From contig JBDWGH010000003.1 of the NCBI GenBank assembly GCA_039975855.1, forward strand, positions 620,001-684,000: a DNA stretch of 64,000 bases, given 5' to 3'. This document shows positions 26,158 through 35,169 of this stretch, piece after piece (positions within the stretch are counted from its first letter, which is position 1; every line of letters starts with the position of its first letter). A model generated the notes under the pieces. The model did no database searches, had not been told where the DNA came from, and saw only the letters and a list, made by a program, of their open reading frames with translations. The position numbers were made by a program, and so were the translations under genes. This DNA is from Litorimonas sp039975855 (GTDB lineage Bacteria > Pseudomonadota > Alphaproteobacteria > Caulobacterales > Maricaulaceae).

Positions 26158-26784
26158 GCGTTCAAAAATATCCTCGATGGTGAGGCTAGGGTCCAGAATG
26201 ATATCGGACGCAATCGTGCTGTCTGCGAGCGCCTTGTAATCTTTCGCACGAGACGCAAGCAGGTTAGGGTAAGACTCCAAAATTGCCGCATCAGGATCTT
26301 GCCCTGATCTTCTTTTATAGTGGCCATTCCACATTAGCGGTTTGGGTTGTTTGAAATATTGCGTTTTCAACCGTTCAACTGCGTCAGAAGATGCTGATAT
26401 ATGTATGATAAACCAGTCTTTTGCGAGATTTTCTTGGACTTGTTTATCGGTGTAGATCACGCTTCCCGTTGTGTCCAAAATCGCATTTCCACTCTTTTGA
26501 TCTATGGCCTTTTGGGTTGCGACACTCTCAAGGGCTCTCGACTCAGCTTCACGAGCTTCATACCCATCAGAATAGGGTTGCCCTTGCCATGCCGCGAAAG
26601 CGTCCATGTCGTCGTGACCGAGTGTTTCTCGAATGAGCTTATCAACCTCGATAAGCTCGAAATCGAAGGCAGTTGCAAGGCGCATTCCCGTGTAACTTTT
26701 TCCGATATTTGACATGCCAATGAGCGCAATGCGTAACTCATCGTCGGCATATCGCCGGTCAAACTCTGCACGGGAAAGCTCCAT
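26140..26784 (-). CDS. Shikimate-kinase-like P-loop protein
   Basis: 214 residues. The P-loop ALIGMSNIGKSYTG (about 21-33) and the following EVDKLIRE recall shikimate kinase. The substrate-binding region differs and the protein is longer than AroK, so the substrate is uncertain. It begins at the last base of the thrC stop region, so it is probably co-transcribed with and coupled to thrC. It may be a small-molecule kinase related to threonine metabolism; this is inference. Confidence 0.7.
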   Translation of the reverse strand: MELSRAEFDRRYADDELRIALIGMSNIGKSYTGMRLATAFDFELIEVDKLIRETLGHDDMDAFAAWQGQPYSDGYEAREAESRALESVATQKAIDQKSGNAILDTTGSVIYTDKQVQENLAKDWFIIHISASSDAVERLKTQYFKQPKPLMWNGHYKRRSGQDPDAAILESYPNLLASRAKDYKALADSTIASDIILDPSLTIEDIFERLKPAV

Positions 26785-28136
26785 TAGGCGTGCATTGCCA
26801 GATAGTCTGACAGATCAGCCAAGGTTGGTCCCATGACATGCACACGCTGTTTTTTCTTCATTGCTTTAGCGAGCGGTTCAGGCATTGGAATTTTGGTGTG
26901 CAAAATACGTTCTACGCTATCTGCAAATTTGGCCGGGTGTGCGGTCCCAACAGTTATTCGTGTAAAAGGTCGGGATATATCTACCGCAAATTTTTCCATA
27001 GCTAAGTGTCCTACAGCGGTATGAGGGCACATCACATATCCAGTTTCGGTATGTATCCTGCGGATATGGCGCTCTGTCTCGTCATCGGAAAAAGATGCAC
27101 CCCAACATACGTCAACGATATCAGCATAACTGTCTTCAAAGAGAGACAGAATACGCGGAAAATTATTGGGGCGGCCAATATCCATTGCATTTGAAAGCGT
27201 AGGAACACTCGGACGAGGTTCATACACGCCCGTAGAGAGGTAGTCGACGAAGGGGTCATTCGCATTATTGCCGATAACGAAACGATCTATTGGTGCGCCC
27301 ATTTTCTTCGCAATTAGACCTCCGGTAAGGTTGCCAAGGTTGCCAGATGGTATGGAGTAAACCAGTGGTCTTTCTGGGAAAGCGGCTTTAGCTTGCAGCG
27401 AGGTCCAGAAGTAATAAAAACTCTGCGGAATAACGCGGCCGACGTTTATTGAGTTGGCACTCATCAAACTATGTTTTTCGGTCAATTCAGCGTTAGCGAA
27501 GGCCGCTTTTACAAGGTGCTGACAATCATCAAATGTTCCATCAACAGAGATAGCTTTCACATTTGAATGACGCGTACCCATTGTTGTTAATTGTTGCTCT
27601 TGTACTTTGCTCACGCCGCCTTTTGGGAAGAGAATGAAAACGTTGATCCCAGTTTGATCCAAGAAAGCGTCCCCAATCGCGCCACCTGTGTCGCCTGAGG
27701 TTGCAACAAGAATAGTACGTTTTTGTTTCGTTGATCCCATCAAATGGCTGGCCGCTCGCCCCATGAATCTTGCCGCGAAATCTTTAAAAGCCAGTGTTGG
27801 ACCGTGGAATAGCTCTAGAACAAAGTCTTCCGCATCAGGTGCTAATGCGGGGTCTAGCTTTTCACCGGACAATGTCACCATCGGTACGTCATAATTATAC
27901 GCGTCACGACAAAGAACTTGCAGGTCATCGGTTGGAAAACGGTCATCGGTAAAGTGCGTTGCCAATTCGGCAGCGCAGTCCGCAAATGACATTGCGCCTA
28001 ACCTAGCAGTTTCGTCCAGGTTGAAGTGAGGGATATCGTCAGGCATCCAAAGCCCACCATCGGGGGCCAGGCTGGCAAGTAACGCGTCACCAAAAGAGGC
28101 GGAAATCGATGAGTCTTTATTAGAGTGGTAATTCAT
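26784..28136 (-). CDS. thrC: Threonine synthase
   Basis: 450 residues, of the long threonine synthase type. N-terminal signature SFGDALLASLAPDGGLWMP, PLP lysine in LAFKDFAARFMG, ATSGDTGGAI, and the phosphate-binding SIPSGNLGNLTGG. It converts O-phosphohomoserine to threonine. It lies 39 bases downstream of the XRE-cupin regulator on the same strand and overlaps the next kinase-like gene. Confidence 0.96.
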   Translation of the reverse strand: MNYHSNKDSSISASFGDALLASLAPDGGLWMPDDIPHFNLDETARLGAMSFADCAAELATHFTDDRFPTDDLQVLCRDAYNYDVPMVTLSGEKLDPALAPDAEDFVLELFHGPTLAFKDFAARFMGRAASHLMGSTKQKRTILVATSGDTGGAIGDAFLDQTGINVFILFPKGGVSKVQEQQLTTMGTRHSNVKAISVDGTFDDCQHLVKAAFANAELTEKHSLMSANSINVGRVIPQSFYYFWTSLQAKAAFPERPLVYSIPSGNLGNLTGGLIAKKMGAPIDRFVIGNNANDPFVDYLSTGVYEPRPSVPTLSNAMDIGRPNNFPRILSLFEDSYADIVDVCWGASFSDDETERHIRRIHTETGYVMCPHTAVGHLAMEKFAVDISRPFTRITVGTAHPAKFADSVERILHTKIPMPEPLAKAMKKKQRVHVMGPTLADLSDYLAMHA

Positions 28137-28175
28137 GCGGGCTCACATAGCCTAGAAGAGGATTTGCGCAAGGTT

Positions 28176-28787
28176 TTACCGCGTTCTTACCGCGTGCGCG
28201 AGAATATTCACCATCGTAGCGTGAGCGGGCGTGTCGCCCTTGTTCCGAATGATGTGCGGACGGTCAGCGTGGTATCGCAATGTTTCGCCTTCTGAGGCAG
28301 ACCACGTCTCACCGTCAACCGTGACCTCCAACTGTCCAGAAAGGATGGTTAAGTTCTCGATTGACCCTTGAGGGTGGGGCGAACTTTCAAGAACTCCTCC
28401 GCTTTGCGCTTTGAAATCATACCACTGCACAAACTCAACCGTTTCCAGTGAGCCGATTATCCGCAACTCGCATAATCCGTCTTCGGATTTTAGCTGTGGT
28501 GTATCTTGAATTCTTGAATGCTGGACCAGCGCAGTCCCATTGGGCGCGTCGGACACCATAGCCTCCACACTTGTGCCTAGCGCCTGCGATAGGCGGGATA
28601 ATGTCGCCAGCGTTGGGTTAGTCTCATTTTTCTCGATTTGCGAAATCATTGACTTGGCAACGCCTGATACACTGGATAAGTCCCCCAATGACATCTTGTC
28701 AGCAGTGCGAAGACGCAAGATGGTTTGTCCTAATTTCTCGGACAGAGCTTCCGTTTCGGGGCAGGGTTCGCGTTTTTGTCGGGCCAT
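28176..28787 (-). CDS. XRE-family regulator with cupin domain
   Basis: 203 residues from the ATG at 28787. A helix-turn-helix lies at about 25-70 (MSLGDLSSVSGVAKSMISQIEKNETNP) and a C-terminal cupin domain (HPQGSIENLTILSGQLEVTVDGE, ending HADRPHIIRNKG) that usually senses a small ligand. It is divergent from the sulfite-reduction operon. An 18-bp palindrome lies between them, over its own probable -10 region. It probably regulates itself and perhaps cysG-cysH; an O-acetylserine-type or methionine-type signal is possible but not shown. Confidence 0.88.
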   Translation of the reverse strand: MARQKREPCPETEALSEKLGQTILRLRTADKMSLGDLSSVSGVAKSMISQIEKNETNPTLATLSRLSQALGTSVEAMVSDAPNGTALVQHSRIQDTPQLKSEDGLCELRIIGSLETVEFVQWYDFKAQSGGVLESSPHPQGSIENLTILSGQLEVTVDGETWSASEGETLRYHADRPHIIRNKGDTPAHATMVNILAHAVRTR

Positions 28788-28821
28788 AAAGTTTTCGTGT
28801 AGATGTGGATTTACGTCACGT

Positions 28822-28839
28822 CGTTCTATATATAGAACG
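28822..28839. promoter_or_regulatory. 18-bp palindromic operator between regulator and cysG
   Basis: CGTTCTATATATAGAACG is a perfect palindrome. On the minus strand it overlaps a TATATA -10-like box, 16 bases from a TTGATT at 28849-28854, so binding would block the regulator gene and could affect cysG. The XRE-cupin protein is the obvious candidate ligand. Confidence 0.65.
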
Positions 28840-28888
28840 CAATCGTTCAATCAAGTGAACACATTATTTCGAATGAGCTGACCGCATT

Positions 28889-30265
28889 ATGCAATATTTG
28901 CCCATACATTTTGACACGCGAGGCGCCTCGATCCTCATCGTAGGGGGTGGAGCTGCAGCGGAAGCAAAGCTGCGGACCTTGCTGAAGACTGAAGCAAAGC
29001 TGAGCGTGGTTGCGGAGGTCATTAGCCCTGAAATTTCACGCTGGTCACAGCAAGGGAAACTCACTCATATTTCGCGAGAATTCATGTCTTCCGATTTAGA
29101 AGGTGTTTCACTCGTTTATGCCGCTACCGAAGACGACGCATATAATGGTGAAATTGCAGACAAGGCGGCGGAACGTCAAATCCCTGCCAACGCTGCAGAT
29201 TACAAAGATGCCTGTCGTTTTATCACACCGGCCTTGGTTGATCGAGCCCCTGTAACTGTTTCTATTGGCACAGAAGGCACAAGCCCTGCTTTAGCAAGGG
29301 CCCTAAAATCCGATCTAGAAACGCGCTTGCCGCCAGAGACCGGACGTTTTGCCCGTAAAACCAATGAACTACGCGCAAAAGTCAAAGCGCTAATGCCAGA
29401 TCTAGCGGACCGGCAGCGGTTCTGGGCCGGTATTCTGGGCGGTAAAGACCTTACGGCTCAGCTTCGTATAACTCCAACAGAACTAGAATCGCAGGTTGAA
29501 ACTAAATTAAGCGGTGAGGATGCGATTGCTGGCAAAGTCCTGCTTGTTGGGGCGGGGCCAGGTGACCCTGATATGTTGACGACAGCAGCAAGGCGCGCCC
29601 TGCATGCCGCAGATGTCATTGTCTATGACCGTCTGGTTAGCGACGGCGTCATGGAGTTAGGTCGTCGCGAGGCGGAATATATATATGTCGGCAAGACGCC
29701 CGGGGAGCCGTCTATCGGCCAGGCCGCTATCAACGAAATTTTGATTGAAAAAGCATCGGAAGGGCTCTCTGTTGTACGCCTGAAATCTGGCGATCCGCTT
29801 ATTTTTGGCCGCGCAGATGAAGAAATTGACGCTTTGCAAGCTCATCAAATTCCAGTCCAAATTATTCCAGGGATAACCTCTGCTGCGGCTGCGGCGGCTG
29901 CGATCAATGCCTCGCTCACGACACGCGGAACAAACAAAGCTATATCCTTACTTACGGGCCACGATGCCAAGGGTTTTGCTGAACAGGATTGGGTTTCTTT
30001 AGCTAGACCCGGCGGACGAGCCGCCGTTTACATGGGGGTTGGCGCTGCACGATTTATCCAGGGACGGTTAATCCTGCATGGAGCAGAAAGCGATCGGCCA
30101 GTCACCGTGGTTGAAAATGCCTCAAGGCCTAACCAAATCATCACCTTCACCACCTTGCAAAATCTGCCCGACGATATCGTTGCAGCAGGAATAAAAGGGC
30201 CCGCTATCCTATTGATAGGATATGCGAAACGCCGCGCAGCAAAGCAGATAAGAGCCGCGATATGA
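28889..30265 (+). CDS. cysG: Siroheme synthase
   Basis: 458 residues, the full three-activity CysG. The N-terminal precorrin-2 dehydrogenase/ferrochelatase part has the GGGAAAEAKLRTLL NAD loop and the SIGTEGTSPALARALK segment. The C-terminal uroporphyrinogen III methyltransferase has VGAGPGDPDMLTTAA and VVRLKSGDPLIFGR. It makes siroheme for the sulfite reductase encoded downstream. Its stop overlaps the next start (ATGA). Confidence 0.96.
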   Translation: MQYLPIHFDTRGASILIVGGGAAAEAKLRTLLKTEAKLSVVAEVISPEISRWSQQGKLTHISREFMSSDLEGVSLVYAATEDDAYNGEIADKAAERQIPANAADYKDACRFITPALVDRAPVTVSIGTEGTSPALARALKSDLETRLPPETGRFARKTNELRAKVKALMPDLADRQRFWAGILGGKDLTAQLRITPTELESQVETKLSGEDAIAGKVLLVGAGPGDPDMLTTAARRALHAADVIVYDRLVSDGVMELGRREAEYIYVGKTPGEPSIGQAAINEILIEKASEGLSVVRLKSGDPLIFGRADEEIDALQAHQIPVQIIPGITSAAAAAAAINASLTTRGTNKAISLLTGHDAKGFAEQDWVSLARPGGRAAVYMGVGAARFIQGRLILHGAESDRPVTVVENASRPNQIITFTTLQNLPDDIVAAGIKGPAILLIGYAKRRAAKQIRAAI

Positions 30266-30573
30266 GTACATTAAAACATAAGGGCAAAGGCCCACAATCC
30301 ATGACCGCGAATGAACTGCGTGATGGGTATAATGTCTGGTTAGATGAAAATCTGGATTGGACCCGGGACTACGCAAAGGCACTACGCACGGAAGATCAAG
30401 ACCTGATCGACCGAATGCAGTTAAAGGCTGAAACGGATGAGGGTAAGAATCTCGTCGTTGGCACCTATTTTATCGATGTTGAACCGGAAACTGGATTGCC
30501 AGCGCGTTATCGTGAGAAGTTTCGGATGAACGGACCGTCCTATGACACAGCCGATTTGTTGGAGGCGAAATAA
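30262..30573 (+). CDS. DUF2849 protein of the sulfite reduction operon
   Basis: 103 residues. The pattern TANELRDGYNVWLD and W...YAKAL matches the small DUF2849 proteins that sit between cysG and cysI in alphaproteobacteria. Function is not established; an accessory role for sulfite reductase is inferred from place. It overlaps both neighbours by a few bases. Confidence 0.88.
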   Translation: MSTLKHKGKGPQSMTANELRDGYNVWLDENLDWTRDYAKALRTEDQDLIDRMQLKAETDEGKNLVVGTYFIDVEPETGLPARYREKFRMNGPSYDTADLLEAK

Positions 30574-32222
30574 TGTATCGCTATGATGAGTTTGATGCGC
30601 AGTTCGTTGCCGAACGTACAAAACAATTTCGCGGACAGGTAGAGCGTCGTTTGGCCGGACGTCTGAGCGAGAATGAGTTTCGCCCGCTCCGTTTAATGAA
30701 CGGGTTGTACCTCCAGCTTCACGCATACATGCTCCGCGTTGCTATTCCTTATGGAACGTTAAACAGCGACCAGTTCCGTATGTTGGCGCATTTGGCTGAA
30801 AAATATGATCGCGGGTATGGACACATAACGACCCGTCAAAACATTCAGTATAACTGGCCAAAATTGCCCGATGTACCGGATATGCTAGATGATCTGGCGA
30901 GTGTCCAAATGCACGCCATTCAGACGTCTGGAAACTGTATTCGAAATGTGACATGTGACCCTTATGCAGGCGCAACAGCTGAAGAAATCGAAGATCCACG
31001 CCCGATGGCGGAACTTATCCGTCAGTGGTCAACGCTGCATCCAGAGTTCACATTCTTGCCTCGCAAATTCAAAATCGCCGTTACGGCAGCCGAGAAGGAC
31101 CGGGCGCTTATAAAGGCGCATGACATTGGCATTCAGGTTGTCAAAGATGCGGATGGTGAGATTGGCTATAAAATCATTGTAGGCGGCGGTTTGGGCCGAA
31201 CGCCAATCATCGGTCAGACCTTGCGGGAATACCTACCTAAATCAGAGTTACTCGCTTATTTGACAGCTGCCCTGCGTGTTTACAATCGCTATGGCCGCCG
31301 AGATAACAAGTACAAGGCTCGGATTAAAATTCTCGTGCAAGAGACTGGAATTGAGGCGTTTCGTGAACAAGTCGAGGCTGAGTATGCCACAATCGACATA
31401 AGCGACATCGCTGTGTCGGGCGCCGAACGTGCGCGTATTACATCCTATTTCGCGTCACCAGATTTTGGAAAATTAGAGAATAATCCAGCGGCTTTCACAA
31501 GTGCGATGGAAGACAATCAAGCCTTCCGGTTATGGGCGAAGAACAATGTCGCTGAACATAAAGCCGATGGCTATGCCATCGTAAATATTTCCCTTAAGCC
31601 TAAAGAACTTGCCCCGGGCGATATCACGGCGGAGCAGATGCGAGCGACAGCAGACCTCGCGGATACATATTCGTTTGGTGAGCTAAGAACCACGCATCAG
31701 CAAAACCTCGTCTTTCCGCATGTGAAACAATCGGACCTTCCGGCTCTTTACACAGAACTTGAAAAAATCGGATTAGCGACGGCTAACATAAACCTTATTT
31801 CGGACATCATTTGCTGCCCAGGAATGGATTTCTGTGCACTGGCCACAGCGCGTTCAATCCCGATCAGCCAAGCGATAGCAGAGCGTTTTTCTGACCCGGA
31901 ACGTCAACGCACAATTGGCGAGATGCAGATCAAAATTTCCGGCTGTATCAATGCCTGCGGACATCATCATGTCGGACATATCGGTATTTTGGGCCTCGAG
32001 AAAGCTGGCGTCGAATTCTACCAAGTTAAGCTTGGGGGGGACTCGTCCGAAAATGCTGCTGTCGGCAAAGTCACAGGTCCAGGCTTTTCACAAGAGGAAC
32101 TTCTCGACGGAATAGAAAACATAGTCGAGCTATACCTTGAAAAACGGGAAGACGGTGAACGCTTCCTTGATACCTACAACCGGATTGGCATGGCGCCGTT
32201 CAAAGAGGTGCTTTATGCCTAG
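30573..32222 (+). CDS. cysI: Sulfite reductase hemoprotein (nitrite/sulfite reductase family)
   Basis: 549 residues with two ferredoxin-like/siroheme repeats. The 4Fe-4S-siroheme ligands are visible as CCPGMDFC and, about 40 residues later, CINACGHHH. Substrate-binding arginines lie in TTRQNIQ and LRTTHQQNLVFP. It reduces sulfite to sulfide, fed by siroheme from CysG. No flavoprotein cysJ is in the operon, so electrons probably come from ferredoxin or another donor. The end overlaps the start of the next gene by eight bases. Confidence 0.93.
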   Translation: MYRYDEFDAQFVAERTKQFRGQVERRLAGRLSENEFRPLRLMNGLYLQLHAYMLRVAIPYGTLNSDQFRMLAHLAEKYDRGYGHITTRQNIQYNWPKLPDVPDMLDDLASVQMHAIQTSGNCIRNVTCDPYAGATAEEIEDPRPMAELIRQWSTLHPEFTFLPRKFKIAVTAAEKDRALIKAHDIGIQVVKDADGEIGYKIIVGGGLGRTPIIGQTLREYLPKSELLAYLTAALRVYNRYGRRDNKYKARIKILVQETGIEAFREQVEAEYATIDISDIAVSGAERARITSYFASPDFGKLENNPAAFTSAMEDNQAFRLWAKNNVAEHKADGYAIVNISLKPKELAPGDITAEQMRATADLADTYSFGELRTTHQQNLVFPHVKQSDLPALYTELEKIGLATANINLISDIICCPGMDFCALATARSIPISQAIAERFSDPERQRTIGEMQIKISGCINACGHHHVGHIGILGLEKAGVEFYQVKLGGDSSENAAVGKVTGPGFSQEELLDGIENIVELYLEKREDGERFLDTYNRIGMAPFKEVLYA

Positions 32223-33399
32223 TCATACACTTATTCAGGACGGGCGCGCTCGTGATGCGGCACGTTTTGCTGACCCTTCAGACCTTTCAGCGCTTGAGAG
32301 CAATGAAACGATTGATGCGCTCCATATTGCCAATGATACGGATTTGGAGACGCTTGCTCCTGCTTTAGGTCGGATTGAAACGATCCTGATTGATTTTCCT
32401 GCTTATACCGACGGGCGCGGGTTCTCTCTCGCGCGGCAGTTGCGGACAAAGTACGGTTATGAAGGCCTGCTCATTGCCGACGGTCCGTTGATTCCGGATC
32501 AATATGCCTTTGCCCTTCAATGCGGGTTTAGTGCCGTTCATATCGACGATGAAACGCTCAAGCGTCACACGATTGAAGATTGGCATGCAGCCCTCGATGA
32601 TTTCGACTTAACCTATCAGCGTGGATATGCCGTGAAAGCTGGACCAGCGACCTCCGTTTTTGACGCCCGACTAACCGCGCTCGATGAGCGAAAGGCGGTC
32701 GACCCTTTTTTCGGTCACTCGGCGGAGTTGACGCTTAGAAAAGCCATCAAAAAATACAAAGGCGATATCGTTCTGGCGACCTCTATGGGCGTGGATTCAG
32801 CGGTATTGCTCCATATGGTGTCACGCATAGATCCGTCGGTCCCCGTTATCTTTCTGGATACGGGAAAGCACTTCCGTGAGACGCTCGCCTATAGGGACGA
32901 GCTCGTCGAACGCTTTGGCCTGACTGATTTCCGCAACATCACGCCGGATCAAGCGCAAGTTTTGGCCGAAGACCCGGATGGAAAGCTGAATCAGTCAGAT
33001 CCAGATAGCTGTTGCGATCTTCGAAAGGTTCGTCCGCTTGACGGGGTAATCAATGGTTTCGGAGCTCGCATAACTGGGCGCAAACGTTATCAAACCCCGC
33101 AACGTGCTGATATGGCGATTTTAGAGGAGGGTGGTCCTCAAGCTAAAGTGAATCCACTCGCTTATTGGACGGCCAAAGATGTGACGCAATATTTGCGTCA
33201 GCATGACTTGCCGCCGCATCCACTGTTGGCGTTAGGCTATCTCTCTATTGGCTGCCAACCCTGCACAACCCGTGTCACTGCGGGTGAAGACCCTCGTGCA
33301 GGCCGCTGGCGTCACAGTGAAAAGACTGAATGCGGCATCCACATGGTGGATGGCAAATGGGTGAGTACTGAAAGCAAGGCGACGTTTGAGGCTTTCTGA
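32215..33399 (+). CDS. cysH: DUF934-CysH fusion: APS/PAPS reductase
   Basis: 394 residues from the ATG at 32215, which has GAGGTG upstream. Residues 1-135 match DUF934 (TILIDFPAYTDGRGFSLARQLR, GYEGLLIADG, QCGFSAVHI). Residues 160-394 are an adenylyl-sulfate reductase: the P-loop-like SMGVDSAVLLH (190-200), CC at 266-267, CxxC at 347-350 and ECGIH at 372-376. The two cysteine pairs mark the 4Fe-4S type that reduces APS. DUF934 is normally a separate gene next to cysI/cysH; here the two are one frame. It completes the sulfate-to-sulfide branch together with cysI. Confidence 0.92.
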   Translation: MPSHTLIQDGRARDAARFADPSDLSALESNETIDALHIANDTDLETLAPALGRIETILIDFPAYTDGRGFSLARQLRTKYGYEGLLIADGPLIPDQYAFALQCGFSAVHIDDETLKRHTIEDWHAALDDFDLTYQRGYAVKAGPATSVFDARLTALDERKAVDPFFGHSAELTLRKAIKKYKGDIVLATSMGVDSAVLLHMVSRIDPSVPVIFLDTGKHFRETLAYRDELVERFGLTDFRNITPDQAQVLAEDPDGKLNQSDPDSCCDLRKVRPLDGVINGFGARITGRKRYQTPQRADMAILEEGGPQAKVNPLAYWTAKDVTQYLRQHDLPPHPLLALGYLSIGCQPCTTRVTAGEDPRAGRWRHSEKTECGIHMVDGKWVSTESKATFEAF

Positions 33400-33415
33400 C
33401 GATTGGCGAAGCCAA

Positions 33416-33438
33416 ATTTTGCTCCGGGGGAGCAAAAT
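33416..33438. repeat. Perfect hairpin after cysH
   Basis: ATTTTGCTCC-GGG-GGAGCAAAAT, a 10-bp stem with a 3-base loop 17 bases after the cysH stop. There is no T run after it, so it may stabilise the mRNA end rather than terminate transcription by itself. Confidence 0.55.
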
Positions 33439-33584
33439 AGTCAGGAAGCCGCGAGCTACTGAGAGCGGATTGTGGCTGATAACTCTGCTTAATCGAGGTC
33501 ACGCCAAAAAACCAAGCGAACAATGCTTGCGTCAGGGCGTATGTATCTGAGCGATTTAGTCTCGAATCGCGGTTATTGGCGAAT

Positions 33585-33767
33585 TTATTTCTGCCGCTTA
33601 ATCTCGGTAATAACTTTGCAGGTAACACCGAAAAAAACTAAAGCCATGCCAACGACCATTGGGGCTTCCATGCCTAACCAATCAGGCGCAAAGTTAGACA
33701 CTATTATGATGGTGCCAAGGACCGTTAAACAAACTAAAAGTCCGTCGACAATTTTTGATTTCAACAT
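33585..33767 (-). CDS. Small two-helix membrane protein
   Basis: 60 residues with two hydrophobic stretches (about 9-25 and 34-52) and a basic C-terminus (KRQK). An AGG eight bases before the ATG could be its ribosome site. It is in the same direction as the his operon's end but 47 bases upstream of hisIE's stop side, so it is downstream of hisIE. No family recognised. Confidence 0.45.
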   Translation of the reverse strand: MLKSKIVDGLLVCLTVLGTIIIVSNFAPDWLGMEAPMVVGMALVFFGVTCKVITEIKRQK

Positions 33768-33814
33768 TCAAATGCCTTTCGGAGTATTGTTGCCATAGCT
33801 TTTATCCGAAATTG

Positions 33815-34405
33815 CTAGTGCCGCCCCTTAAGCTCCGCAATCACAGACTCCAACCTCACATCCTTCGCCGCCAACAGCACCAGTGTGTGATAGAATAAAT
33901 CTGCCGCTTCACTTACCAATTTATCCTTGGTTTCAGCCACAGCGGCGAGGGCGGTTTCTACGCCTTCTTCACCGACCTTCTGTGCGGCGCGCCGTAACGG
34001 GCCTTGTAAGAGGCTAGCTGTATAGGAGCTCTCTGGGTCAGCCGTTTTCCGGCCTTCGATCAAGGTTTCGAGATAGGACAGAAACCCAACACCTGTCGGA
34101 CCTTCATCACCAAAGCATGATACAGTGCCTTCATGACAGGTCGGGCCTGTCGGTTTAGCTTTGACTAGCACCGTGTCTCGATCGCAATCGACGTTCATGG
34201 AGACGAGTGCCAGCGTATTCCCACTCGTTTCACCTTTAGTCCAAAGCGTTTCGCGTGAGCGGCTGTAGAACGTCACAAGGCCCGTCTCTTGCGTTTTCGC
34301 TACTGAGTCAGCATTCATGTAGCCGAGCATCAAAACTTGCAGCGAATCAGCATCCTGCACGATCGCGGGGACGAGGCCGCCGCCTTTTTTAAAATCTATT
34401 TTCAT
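33815..34405 (-). CDS. hisIE: Bifunctional phosphoribosyl-AMP cyclohydrolase / ATP pyrophosphohydrolase
   Basis: 196 residues. HisI part (1-100): VLMLGYMNADS, TFYSRSRETLWTKGETSGN, and metal-site cysteines in DCDRDT and PTCHEGTVSC. HisE part (about 108-196): YTASLL, KVGEEGVETALAA, EAADLFYHTLVLL. It performs steps 2 and 3 of histidine synthesis. Last gene of the his operon; its start overlaps the hisF stop. Confidence 0.96.
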   Translation of the reverse strand: MKIDFKKGGGLVPAIVQDADSLQVLMLGYMNADSVAKTQETGLVTFYSRSRETLWTKGETSGNTLALVSMNVDCDRDTVLVKAKPTGPTCHEGTVSCFGDEGPTGVGFLSYLETLIEGRKTADPESSYTASLLQGPLRRAAQKVGEEGVETALAAVAETKDKLVSEAADLFYHTLVLLAAKDVRLESVIAELKGRH

Positions 34406-35169
34406 AACCGCACTCTAATCCCTGCATCGAGCAGGTCAGCTTTTAAATCGGGAATTGCGATGACGGATTTATGGAAAACGGACGCGGCGAGCGCGCCGTC
34501 TACATTAGCCTGTTTAAACACATCTTCAAAATGCTCTGTCGCGCCTGCTCCGCCCGATGCAATCAACGGCAAGTCACAAACTGTGCGAACGGCTTTCAAT
34601 TGGTCAATGTCATAACCTTTCCGAACGCCGTCACGGTTCATGCAATTTAGTACGATCTCACCTGCGCCGCGTTTCACAACTTCTTGGACCCAATCGAGAG
34701 TGAGGCGGCCCGTCTCGCGTGTTTTATCAGGATCGCCTGTATGAGATTTTACACGGTAGGTTTTGCCATCCGCGAAAGTATCAATCCCAACGACAATACA
34801 TTGCACGCCATAAGCCTCACTCAGCTCATTAATGAGGTCAGGTCGCATGAGAGCAGGGGAATTAATACTGATCTTGTCGGCTCCTGCGGCGAGCCGAGCC
34901 CCGGCAGCTTCTACGGTTTTGATGCCGCCCGCTACACAGAACGGAATGTCCAGCGCGCGACTGACTTTACCAACCCAATCGGGGCTGACTGTGCGATCGT
35001 CTACCGAAGCTGTTATGTCGTAGAAAACAAGTTCATCCGCACCTTCATCGCGATAGCGCAAGGCGAGGTCGATGATATCCCCGACATCTTCGTGATCGCG
35101 GAATTGCACGCCTTTAACAACGCGGCCATCGCGCACATCCAGGCACGGAATGATACGGCGCGTCAGCAC
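34402..35169 (-). CDS. hisF: Imidazole glycerol phosphate synthase, cyclase subunit
   Basis: 255 residues. It shows RIIPCLDVRDGRVVKGVQF with the catalytic aspartate, DITAS, CVAGGIK, and the second aspartate in GEIVLNCMNRDG. Works with HisH to form IGP and AICAR. Overlaps hisA by seven bases. Confidence 0.97.
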   Translation of the reverse strand: MLTRRIIPCLDVRDGRVVKGVQFRDHEDVGDIIDLALRYRDEGADELVFYDITASVDDRTVSPDWVGKVSRALDIPFCVAGGIKTVEAAGARLAAGADKISINSPALMRPDLINELSEAYGVQCIVVGIDTFADGKTYRVKSHTGDPDKTRETGRLTLDWVQEVVKRGAGEIVLNCMNRDGVRKGYDIDQLKAVRTVCDLPLIASGGAGATEHFEDVFKQANVDGALAASVFHKSVIAIPDLKADLLDAGIRVRL

